Of a stretch of DNA of 46,990 nt, positions 32,401 to 41,200 are shown piece by piece. A program made the translations under genes and the position numbers. Location: assembly GCA_016290215.1 (NCBI GenBank), contig JAEETH010000023.1, forward strand, positions 1-46,990, given 5' to 3'. Within the stretch, counting starts at the first letter, position 1, and every line of letters begins with the position of its first letter. The stretch is from Bacteroidales bacterium (GTDB taxonomy: Bacteria > Bacteroidota > Bacteroidia > Bacteroidales > F082). A model generated the notes under the pieces. That model did not search any database. It was not told where the DNA came from and saw only the letters and a program-made list of their open reading frames with translations.

Positions 32401-34879
32401 CGTTGTTGTCGGGCATGGTAAACTGGTTGTTGGTCACCGCGATGGTATTGTTATTAGCATCCTTGACGCTCCATGACTCCAAAACGTAATTTGCAACAGG
32501 TGTAGCCGTCAACGTTACGGTCTCGCCTGCGTAGGCCGTGGTCGGAGAAGCACTGATGCTGCCATTCTGAGTCGCGTTGCAGGTCACCGTGTGGCTGGTC
32601 AATGCCGTGAAGGTGGCAGTGAAAGAAGCAGCAGCAGTCACAGTGAAGGTGTATGTGGGATTGTTGCTGACCACACTGTTGTTCTTCTTCCAGTTGGTGA
32701 AGGTGTAACCTCTGTTCGGCGTGGCGGTGAGGGTGCATTGGGTGTCTTGATAATAGGTACCTGCACCAGTGATAGTACCACCAGCAGTCGGGCTAGCTGT
32801 AGCAGTGATTTCGTATTGGTTACCGCTGCCAACCACGTTGATGGTGCCCAAATAGGTCACCTTATTATATCCAAACACGCAAAGGGTAAGCTCCGTGCCG
32901 ACCGTCAAGGTGCCATTGATATTGATAGTGGCTGATCCGTTGCTGCCCACCGTGGCCTTGCCCAAAATGTTATGGTCGGCATCGGTGATGGTGGCCACAG
33001 CGCCACTGCCGTTGTTGACGGTAACTGCATAAGAAGATGCTGTCGGGGCAATAGCACCAGCATGATTAACCGTCATGGCCTGCGGGGTCTTGGTACGCAT
33101 CATCAAGGTCGGGTCGCCATATACAACCCAAGCTTTGTAGCATCCGACAGCTGAAGTCTCCGTCGTGCTATAATTGTCGAATATAGCCATCATACCATTG
33201 ATAGCCGCTCCACCAAAAGAACGCTTGATGTTGTTGTTGTAACTTTCAACAAGAATATCAACAAACTCATCTTGGGCCCACATGGGCGGAATCCAAGGCT
33301 GTGAAATGTAGGAGAACGCGCCACAGACGGCTCCAGACGGAGTGTTGGAATTGGTGGCGTGCATCCATGTCTCAGCAAAGCAATCTCCACTGGAGTAATC
33401 ATATTTACCCACCAAACAAGCCACAGAGAAGATGAAAGGCAGCTTGTTATTGTTGGTCAAGGCATTGACGTTGGAATTCATGTAATAGTGCGACTGCCAT
33501 CCAGTTTCCTCACCATGGTTGCAGTAGTTGATGATACCTACACCGCTATTGATATGGTTGCTGATGGTGGTCGTTGAAGATGAAGGATACCCACTCACAC
33601 TGGCATAATCTTGATAAACAGTGTTATAACCATAATTCAAAAGGTCGGTGCGGAGGTTCTCGATATGCTCATAGTCATCCTCGTTGTAATGTCCTCCACT
33701 GCCAGCCGAAGCACTGATGCCTAAACCATTCTGACACCATGTGTCTGAGGTTGTGAGGTCACGTTCGTAAGTGATAGTACGGTTGACTTGGGTTGTAACT
33801 TGAGCATCACTGCTGGCGGAGAAACGACCGATGATGACATCGTTGTAGATATCGTTACCCACAATTTGACCATATTGGTTATCTCCTTTACCTGACCAAC
33901 TAGAACCGCCATCTGTAAAAGTATATCCTGGAATCTGGGCCACGTCACCGACGAGCAACACATGGGTCAGGTTGTTGTTGGCATTGTATTGGTTTCTAAT
34001 ATAGGTTTGGATGGCCGAATAGGTGCTGCCAGCAGTGCTAGTACCCACGATGGTTGTGTTGATACCACGGGTCTTTTTCCAGTTAACGAAGTCGGTCATC
34101 GAACTGATGAAGTTGTCGTAGCAGATAATCAGCAGGTCGCCATCCTCATCGAGGACAGTGTATTTGGCAGCGCTTTCTTCAAAGTTGATGAAATGACGCT
34201 GATAAACACTCTTGAAATCAGGATCCATCTTCACCACGTTGCTGCGGCGGCTTTCGATGACATTAGTGCCTTGATCGTCAACCTTGTACATTTCCACGGT
34301 CATGTTGTAATACACGCGGAGGGTCTTGGTGACGGGGTTGTAGGCAAAGGGATAGACGGCCATATTCTGTCCGCGGAAGTCGCGGATGATGTAAGGCTCG
34401 TACAGGTCGAGGTTGCTGCTCGGAAAGAAAGCATCCTGATTGTAGCACTCGCCGTAGGTGTAAGGCACCGTGGCGGGGTCAATCTGACGGCTGAAATCGC
34501 CTTTGGATGGGGCAATCTCGATGTTTTCGAAGTCCATGTATTGGGCATCGACAATGCGGGTGCTCATGCGAGCCTTGTCGCCAATCATCACCGGAATACC
34601 CGTCATGGGTACATTCGGTTCACCTGCCTTGGCCGTACTGATGGCCTTGGGCAAGGAGATGATTTTGGCCTCACCCCTCGGAGTGGTCACATTGCTAGTG
34701 TAGAAGCCTGGCACTTGCACGTTCACTTTGACGCTGCGTTCCGATGAGGAGACGAGCTGTGTGCGGAAGGTCTCAGGCTGGTTGCTGAGAATGTTGGTCC
34801 ATTCAGGAGCATTTTGAATCTGTGCAAAGGTCATTACACCGATGGCCATGAGCACAAGTAGAAATAAGCCTTTTTTCAT
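29489..34879 (-). CDS. Gingipain-like C25 cysteine protease with adhesin modules and T9SS domain
   Basis: The 1796-residue protein has a signal peptide (1-19) and a propeptide-like N-terminus (20-240). The peptidase C25 domain carries catalytic His in YCNHGEETGW (H455) and Cys in FSVACLVGKYD (C488), the spacing of gingipains. An Ig-like segment follows (620-700), then InlB-type repeats of the pattern TAGGTITGAGTYYQDTQCTL, a cleaved-adhesin-like domain (VYDFEDGWQGWTTFQG), more repeats, the shared GWSWWSAYVEIT ... LEPGQGYMYKS module, a GAFVGDECRG domain and a T9SS sorting domain ending NYSKLVVK. It would be secreted and surface-bound, degrading proteins and binding matrix or heme proteins as gingipains do; specificity is unknown. 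It lies 34 bp downstream of the M14 carboxypeptidase gene. Confidence 0.92.
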   Translation of the reverse strand: MKKGLFLLVLMAIGVMTFAQIQNAPEWTNILSNQPETFRTQLVSSSERSVKVNVQVPGFYTSNVTTPRGEAKIISLPKAISTAKAGEPNVPMTGIPVMIGDKARMSTRIVDAQYMDFENIEIAPSKGDFSRQIDPATVPYTYGECYNQDAFFPSSNLDLYEPYIIRDFRGQNMAVYPFAYNPVTKTLRVYYNMTVEMYKVDDQGTNVIESRRSNVVKMDPDFKSVYQRHFINFEESAAKYTVLDEDGDLLIICYDNFISSMTDFVNWKKTRGINTTIVGTSTAGSTYSAIQTYIRNQYNANNNLTHVLLVGDVAQIPGYTFTDGGSSWSGKGDNQYGQIVGNDIYNDVIIGRFSASSDAQVTTQVNRTITYERDLTTSDTWCQNGLGISASAGSGGHYNEDDYEHIENLRTDLLNYGYNTVYQDYASVSGYPSSSTTTISNHINSGVGIINYCNHGEETGWQSHYYMNSNVNALTNNNKLPFIFSVACLVGKYDYSSGDCFAETWMHATNSNTPSGAVCGAFSYISQPWIPPMWAQDEFVDILVESYNNNIKRSFGGAAINGMMAIFDNYSTTETSAVGCYKAWVVYGDPTLMMRTKTPQAMTVNHAGAIAPTASSYAVTVNNGSGAVATITDADHNILGKATVGSNGSATININGTLTVGTELTLCVFGYNKVTYLGTINVVGSGNQYEITATASPTAGGTITGAGTYYQDTQCTLTATPNRGYTFTNWKKNNSVVSNNPTYTFTVTAAASFTATFTALTSHTVTCNATQNGSISASPTTAYAGETVTLTATPVANYVLESWSVKDANNNTIAVTNNQFTMPDNNVTVNATFAFQQEVEVTIGSGTTGGNYLPTGDYYKYSLTQQIYTASELGEAGSITAISFYYNTSTASNPRSLMIYMAHTPSSTISTWSIVTSGQLVYSGSYTFYQGWNTITLTTPFAYDGSSNLLLTVDDNTGDWTTNSQFYTYSTGANRAIYYRNDSTNPDPTGSVSVTATQLQVNAQMKVTKLIAGPSVTQYTVTASPNPVEGGTVAFGSKDNRDELVYDFEDGWQGWTTFQGSTTSPNSWMHNTEYPTSNNDFSTGYGYNNSDGFMLSESYISGSSSGSGQAVTPDNYLVSPQVRLGGSISFYAGARNTSYCAEKFSVMVSTTDNTNAASFTTVETWTLSLSSAGYNSTPYTVDLSAYSGMGYIAIRHFDCYDQWFIAVDNVTIVEGDVDDGSISATYEEGESCTLIATPNTGYSFVNWTENGTAVSTSANYTFNVTNNRDLVANFSQSVPSYTITATANPTAGGTVSGAGSYTQGQTCTLVATANTGYTFVNWTKNGSVVSNNANYSFTVNAAGTYVANFTLNSYQITASADPASAGTVTGAGNYNHGATATLVATPADGFDFVNWTHNGSVVSTNATYSFTVTAAGAYVAHFTQSPEQQTVTLPVGWSWWSAYVEITLQQLENALGTNGASIVSQHGSVSYLNGLGWDGNLTEIDLSQMYELNMTGNIELTVSNVLADPTDHPITLNSNGYTWIGYPVQQSMNVADAFVGLNAEMGDLVKSKTSMAMYTGNSWVGTLNSLEPGQGYMYKSNAASSKTFTYPSSRIGEVKANINGEGNYWTPEQSRFANNMNVMAVVEFDGAEAMDDNIEVGAFVGDECRGSVRLMRVEETGRYMAFLTIHGETGEPVSFRVLDDRGELEVKETMELNINAMIGDLKTPYVLHAGSNSMVLFPNPVTKGEAFSVEMPSDSDLNGARVEVYNALGNLVRTETLTGKDASLAGMTTAGVYTVKVTDRNGNVNYSKLVVK
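31235..31800. repeat. Adhesin-coding block, copy A (of two)
   Basis: This 566-bp block aligns without gaps to 39535-40100 (constant offset 8300) with about two dozen differences by my count (about 96% identity). The flanking code is much less alike. It encodes the cleaved-adhesin domain. Confidence 0.9.
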
Positions 34880-34913
34880 TATAGAATCTTTTTAATGTTA
34901 TAATTCAGTTTTC

Positions 34914-37900
34914 TTATTCTGAGACGACAGGGAAAGTGAAAGTCTTTTCCTGCGAAGCATTCGATTTATAGATGTAGCCTTTACCAGGCTCAAGGAAGGT
35001 TAGCGAACCCACCCACGACGTACCCGTGTACATGGCCATGGCGCTCTCTGATTTGATGACATCGCCTGTAGTTGGAGTGAGGCCCGACAAAGCATAATTG
35101 ATGTTCAAAGACTGCGATACGGGATAACCAATCCAGTTGTAACCTGGGACCAAGGTGATCTCAGTAATTGCAGGGTCTAAAGGCGTGCTGTTCAACACTA
35201 ATTCAACAGCGGCATTCGTGTGCACCATGTACATCTTGCTTAGGTCAAGGTCGCTGATGTTGCCATCCCAACCCAAACCAGGCAGGTAAGTGACTGCACC
35301 ATTTTGTGAAACAATGGTGAGGCCATTCGTTCCCAATGCCGCTTCAAGTTGAGCCAAATCAACGTTGAGGTAGGTCGACATCCACGACCAACCTTCGTTA
35401 AGCGTGATGGTTTGCTGCACATCTTGTGTAGGACAATCGCCCTCCGTGTAGAACACAATGTTGTTTTGGCTCGAAGTGCTGAGCTTGAAAGAGTTGCTAC
35501 TGCTGTCGAAATACAAATAATAGGTGGTGGTACTACCCCAGCTACTAGTAGTCAAATATATGCCATTGGCGTTGATGTACCATCTGCCATTAGACGATTG
35601 CGAAGTGCTCCAAGTGAGGCTACTATTACTGCCATAAGAGGATGATCTTGCCAGATATCGATCATTATAGGAGATGTAGTACTGTCCGTTGCTTCCGTAA
35701 GCCGTCAAAGTGACTTGTGGAATCGTGGTCCCCTGCTCTATCGAGAAACCATAATCCGTCGAAGTCACAGTTACGGAGGTGGAAGAAGCAGTCGAAGAAT
35801 TGTTGTGCGTAGGCATGTAGAGTGACGAGCTATTGAGATAGCCCATCACGTAGGTGCCCGCAGACACATTAGTCTCTGGGTAGTAACAGTTCATCGGCAA
35901 TACCGGTGCAATGTTGAAGTTAGCCACCAAGGTTCTGTCGTAGGTCACTTGGAAACTATAAGTGGCATCGGTAGAAACCACAGTCCCGTTTTCTGTCCAA
36001 TTAGCAAAGACATAGCCTGATGCAGCAGTTGCAGTCAAGGTGCATGTCTCGCCTTGAACATAAGAACCAGCGCCTTCAACGGTGCCATATCCTACAGGAT
36101 TGGCAGTGGCAGTAATGGTGTTATGTTCAAGCGTAACACAGGCGACTGAGGCCACCCAACCCGCTGCGGTAACACCTTGATCAGAGGTGAATCTGAAAGT
36201 CAACGCACCTGCTGAGTTGGTGGCAGTTACCGTACCTGGGCTCGTTGTGCCATCATAACGACCAATTTGCGTGGCAGAAGTGGAAGTACCGTCATAAATA
36301 TAGAGGTAATCGTATCCTGATTCGGTGTTGAACTCAGAGAAAACAACCCTAATGGATGCACCTTCAGTTTGGGGATAGAAGGTCATCGTGTAGGTAAGGT
36401 TATTTGCGTAATCTGAATTGGGGCCACCTGAATCATAGAACAAACCACTGCATGTGGTCACCGTGGTATTGGACATGTTGTAGGAGGCTTCCCCGACAGT
36501 AATATAGTCTTCCTTGGTGATGGTCTGGCTGTCGCCGTTCGGACCAGTAACGGTCAGGGTAACGCTATAGTTGCCAGGCGTTCCGTATGTGATGCCCATA
36601 GGATTTTGCTCCGTGGAAGTGGAAGGTGTGCCGCCTTCGAACGTCCAGTACCAAGACGAGATATTACCGTTTGAAGCATCGGTGAAATTGACGCTTTCTC
36701 CCAATGTGATAATGGTGGATGAAGCAGTGAAATCTGGTGACAAAGTGTAATCTGGCTGAAGTTGGATGTTCAGATCCACCCTATTGCCATCGGCCACAGT
36801 GACTTGCACCGACTGCGGATAATAACCTGATTTAGTAAAGGTGAAGGTGTAGGTTCCTCCCTTGATGGGACGATGGAAATCGCCCACGGAATGCGAGGTC
36901 ACAAATGAGGTCGCGTCGTCGTGGTTCTCCACAGTGACCTTCACGCCTTCAATAGCCAGTCCTGTAACTGCATCATACACGAAACCATGCACGCCATTGC
37001 GAGCCTGCTCCATGAAGGCCAACATGCTGTTGTGATTGTAGTTCCAGAAGTTGGGCAACTGTGAAGCACTTGGGGTCTTGGTAGTGGAGCATTCCACGGT
37101 GACCTCACGGCATTGTGCATAGGCATTCATGTAGTCTTGACGGCTGCCTGTGATAATATACCAATCGGCACCACCAGTGACACCATCACTATAGGTGTCT
37201 GTCATGTATGAAGAATAAGTCTGTCGGGCATTTTGCACATATTCGGTGCAGACATACTCATACCAAGCCCTATCAGCATGGTCGTCATAAACAGCATCCC
37301 AAGGATAGTTCATCACCTCGGCACCTCCGTGATAATTGGCGCTCATGGTAAACAGGTTTTCGTCACCGAAAGCCATGGTCCAAATTGTTTCATCCTCATA
37401 ACTGTTGCCATCGGGATGATCTCCTTGATGGTAATCTTTGTAATTACGGTTAAGGTCGATATTGTTGCCGTTGTAGCGTTGGGCGTTACTTACAGTATTG
37501 TTGCCCGCCTTATAAGTACCATCAGGGTTAGTCAGTGGGAAAATGTAAATATCGACATCGTTCAACAAGTTAAGAATGCGGCTGTCCGTGCTGGTACACA
37601 ACTCGTCGATAAGACGCAACATGAGAATCATACCAGTAACCTCATCACCGTGCATAGTGGAAGTGTAGAGGAACTTCGGTTTGCCCTCGGGACTGCCGTT
37701 GTTGATGCGCACACCTAAAAGCTGACGATGATTGCTCGTGGACAGTGTACCAAGGTTAATCAACGTGCAGGTCCTGTCGTTCAAAGCCTTTGACGGAAAT
37801 TCTTCCATCATTGAAACATACTGGGTATAGGTCAAATACGTATCCCAATTATAAGTTCCATTACCATCCCACATGGTGACACTGGCTCTCATTGAGGGCG

Positions 37901-38168
37901 GAGTTTGCAATTCGGGTTGATAACCCGCTTGCAGCAGTTTTTCATACTCCTTTTGATTGGCATAGGCAACCACGGTGCGGCCGTCTGTGCCATCAATAGA
38001 GCAAATCTCACTGATGGCTTGTATCTTAGCGGGATTGTCGACACTAAGTGTAAAATAATACTCTCCACGGTCGCGCATCAGCTGTCCGAGTTCCCTTTGG
38101 CTTTGGGCACTAACGGTACCACAGATAGCCGCGACACAGAGGAGAATTACAATTCTAAAAAATTTCAT
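34914..38168 (-). CDS. Secreted M14 zinc carboxypeptidase with PKD, CUB-like and repeat modules, no T9SS domain
   Basis: The 1084-residue protein has a signal peptide (1-21). The M14 catalytic domain (about 100-390) shows the zinc motif HGDE (173-176), NxDLNR (236-241), zinc His280 and catalytic glutamate in TVECST (E359). A carboxypeptidase regulatory-like domain follows (about 393-470), then a PKD domain (DFTASSTIITLGESVNFTDA), a CUB-like domain (about 560-680), an InlB-type repeat (680-750) and the GWSWMSTY ... LEPGKGYIYKS module shared with both C25 proteases. It would remove C-terminal residues from peptides outside the cell, a natural partner of the endoproteases. Unlike its neighbours it stops right after the shared module and lacks the sorting domain. 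It heads the unit with the C25 and T9SS genes downstream. Confidence 0.92.
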   Translation of the reverse strand: MKFFRIVILLCVAAICGTVSAQSQRELGQLMRDRGEYYFTLSVDNPAKIQAISEICSIDGTDGRTVVAYANQKEYEKLLQAGYQPELQTPPSMRASVTMWDGNGTYNWDTYLTYTQYVSMMEEFPSKALNDRTCTLINLGTLSTSNHRQLLGVRINNGSPEGKPKFLYTSTMHGDEVTGMILMLRLIDELCTSTDSRILNLLNDVDIYIFPLTNPDGTYKAGNNTVSNAQRYNGNNIDLNRNYKDYHQGDHPDGNSYEDETIWTMAFGDENLFTMSANYHGGAEVMNYPWDAVYDDHADRAWYEYVCTEYVQNARQTYSSYMTDTYSDGVTGGADWYIITGSRQDYMNAYAQCREVTVECSTTKTPSASQLPNFWNYNHNSMLAFMEQARNGVHGFVYDAVTGLAIEGVKVTVENHDDATSFVTSHSVGDFHRPIKGGTYTFTFTKSGYYPQSVQVTVADGNRVDLNIQLQPDYTLSPDFTASSTIITLGESVNFTDASNGNISSWYWTFEGGTPSTSTEQNPMGITYGTPGNYSVTLTVTGPNGDSQTITKEDYITVGEASYNMSNTTVTTCSGLFYDSGGPNSDYANNLTYTMTFYPQTEGASIRVVFSEFNTESGYDYLYIYDGTSTSATQIGRYDGTTSPGTVTATNSAGALTFRFTSDQGVTAAGWVASVACVTLEHNTITATANPVGYGTVEGAGSYVQGETCTLTATAASGYVFANWTENGTVVSTDATYSFQVTYDRTLVANFNIAPVLPMNCYYPETNVSAGTYVMGYLNSSSLYMPTHNNSSTASSTSVTVTSTDYGFSIEQGTTIPQVTLTAYGSNGQYYISYNDRYLARSSSYGSNSSLTWSTSQSSNGRWYINANGIYLTTSSWGSTTTYYLYFDSSSNSFKLSTSSQNNIVFYTEGDCPTQDVQQTITLNEGWSWMSTYLNVDLAQLEAALGTNGLTIVSQNGAVTYLPGLGWDGNISDLDLSKMYMVHTNAAVELVLNSTPLDPAITEITLVPGYNWIGYPVSQSLNINYALSGLTPTTGDVIKSESAMAMYTGTSWVGSLTFLEPGKGYIYKSNASQEKTFTFPVVSE

Positions 38169-38189
38169 TTCTATTGGCTTTAAAAATCA

Positions 38190-38220
38190 GGACTGGAGCC
38201 TTGGCTAAAGGCCCCAGTCC
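38190..38220 (-). terminator. Intrinsic terminator between the second C25 gene and the M14 gene
   Basis: Arms 38190-38202 and 38208-38220 form a 13-bp stem with one mismatch. On the minus strand it is followed by TGATTTTTA. It separates the 38230-44424 gene from the M14 unit. Confidence 0.8.
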
Positions 38221-38229
38221 CTTGAAAAA

Positions 38230-41200
38230 TTATCTCACAACGAGCTTGGCAAAGTTGACATTGCCTTGGCGGTCGGTCACTTTCACGGTGTAAACACCCG
38301 CTGTCAGCATGCCAGCCATCTTGGTGTTGTCACCATTCAAGGTTTCGATACGTACCAAGTTGCCAAGTGCATTATACACCTCGACTCTTGCGCCCTTCAT
38401 ATCAATGTTCGAAGGCATAGTCAAGTTGAAGACTTCGCCCTTCGACACAGGGTTCGGGAACAGCACGAGCTCACTGTCGTTGGCATGGAGAACAAAAGGT
38501 TTATTCATTTCGCCAACCACCGTATTGATGCGCAGGTCGATGGTTTCTTCCACTTCGCGCTCGCCATTGTCGTCAAGCACTCTGAAGCTCACAGGCTCGC
38601 CGGTTTCGCCATGGATGGTCAGGAAGGCCATGTAGCGACCCGAGTTTTCAACACGCATCAGGCGCACGCTACCACGGCATTCGTTGCCGACAAAGGCACC
38701 GACTTCGATGTTGTCGTTATAGGCTTCAGCGCCGTCAAGCTCGACCACGGCCAACACGTTCATGTTGTTGGCAAAACGTGAATGGTCTGAAGTCCAGTGG
38801 TTGTTATCACTCGTCATGTTGGCTTTGACGTCACCACCTCTATTGGAAGGATAAGTGAAGGTCTTAGTAGTGTTAGCTGTGGACTTGTACATATAACCAT
38901 AGCCAGGTTCAAGGGTATTGAGACCACCTGTCCAGTTGCCATTTTCGTACGTCGCGAAAGCGGTCTTTGACTTAATCAAATCGCCATTGGCAGGAGTAAA
39001 GTTCGCAAATGCGTTGGCCAAGCTCATGCTCTGCTGCACAGGATAACCAATCCAGTTCCAACCGTTGCTGATGGTAATCTCATGGTTGGCGGGGTTGGCG
39101 ACAAGGCCGTTCAGCGTCAGCTCGACATTTCCATTCACGTTGATTTCATACATGCGAGCTAAGTCAATGGCTTCCAAAGTGCCGTCCCAGCCATAGCCAG
39201 ACAGATATGACACCGAGCCAACTTGCGACACGATGCTGAGGCCGTTCGTGCCCAAAGCGGTTTCAAGGTCGTTGAGGTTGGTCTCGATGTAGGTCGACCA
39301 CCAGCCCCATCCATTGGGCATCTCAACAGTTTGTTCGTCGGTAGTTTGTTCTTGTGAGAAGTTGGCCACAAGGTCGCGGGCACCAGTAACAGTGAAGGTA
39401 TAGTTGGCGTTTGACGATACTACAGTGCCGTTTTCAGTCCAGTTCACGAAATGGTAATCCGCATTGGGCGTGGCAACCAAGGTGCAGGTTTCACCATGAT
39501 TGAAGGTACCGCTAATGCTGCTGTCTTCTACCTCGCCTTCCACGATGGTGACATTGTCAACCGAAATGAACCATTGGTCGTAGCAATCGAAGTGACGGAT
39601 GGCGATATAGCCCATGCCACTGTATGCACTCAGGTCAACGGTATAAGGCGTAGAGTTATATCCAGCTGAGGACAAAGATAATGTCCAAGTCTCAACAGTC
39701 GTGAAGCTGGCAGCGTTGGTGTTGTCGGTCGTTGAAACCATCACGGAGAACTTCTCTGCACAATAACTTGTGTTTCTGGCACCTGCATAGAAGGAGATGC
39801 TTCCACCCAAGCGAACCTGCGGTGAAACGAGATAGTTGTCGGGAGTGACAGCCTGGCCAGCGCCACTTGAAGAGCCGGAGATGTATGACTCTGAGAGCAT
39901 AAATCCATCGGAGTTGTTGTAACCATAGCCGGTGGAGAAGTTATTGTTGGAGGTGGGGTATTCCGTGTTATGCATCCAACTGTTAGGAGAAGTAGTGCTG
40001 CCTTGGAAGGTCGTCCATCCTTGCCAGCCGTCTTCGAAGTCATAGACTAATTCGTCTCTATTGTTTTTGCTGCCGAAGGCAACCGTTCCACCTTCAACAG
40101 GTTCTGGGATAGCAGTTATCACATAACTGTTCGGAGTGAAGTTGGCAACGTAAGCAGCAGCCTCGTTCACGGTGAAGGTATAAGTGGCATTGGTGCTCAC
40201 CTGAGTGCCATTCTTCGTCCAGTTGGTGAAGGTGTAGCCAGTGTTGGCCGTTGCGGTCAAAGTGACGGAAGCACCGTGGTTATAGGTGCCGGCGCCGGTG
40301 ACGGTACCAGCATTGGCAGGATTGACCGAAGCAGTGATGGCATAGCTGTTCAAGGTGAAGTTGGCGACGTATGCACCTGCCTCATTCACGGTGAAGCTAT
40401 AGTTGGCATTGGTGGAAACCACCGAACCGTTCTTAGTCCAATTGGTGAAGGTATAGCCAGCAGCAGGCGTGGCAATCAAAGTGCAAGTCTGTCCTTCAGC
40501 GAAAGAGCCTGCGCCAGTGATGGTACCGCCATTGGTCGGGTTGGCAGTAGCAGTGATAGTATACATCTGTGCCGTTTGCGAGAAGTTGGCTACAAGGTCG
40601 CGGTCACCAGTAACAGTGAAGGTATAGCTGGCGTTGGTCGACACAGTAGTGCCATTTTCAGTCCAATTCACGAAACTATATCCTGTGTTAGGTGTGGCGG
40701 TCACAGTGCAGGATTGGCCTTCATAGAAGGTACCACTGGCACTATCTCCCGATTCACCAGACACGAACACAATGTTGTCGATGATGAAGCAATCGCCTGT
40801 CGGATTCACGCTACCATCCTTCTTATACGTCCACTTGAAAGTGTGTGAACCAGCAGTGATGTTACCGCTGTAGCTCTCCCAACCGCTGTGCTGTCCATAC
40901 TGGAACATTTGCTCGCCGTCGATATAGAAGCGGCTCACATCCCAGTCTTGGCTGTCGTTGGTGCTTTCGCCACGTGACCATAAGTCAAAACTGAATTGGC
41001 CATCCACAGGGATGTCGACAGTCACCTCAATCGTGGAGGTACTGTTGTCGGTGCCGGCATTGCCACTCTTTAAAGCGAAGCTGCCATCCTGTCCTTCAGA
41101 AACTACCGTCCAAGGATAGGTGGCGTCATTTTGCCAATTGTAAGGTGTGTTGCTCCAGTTTTCAAAGTCCTCTGTCAGTTCAATTTGGAATTTATCCGTA

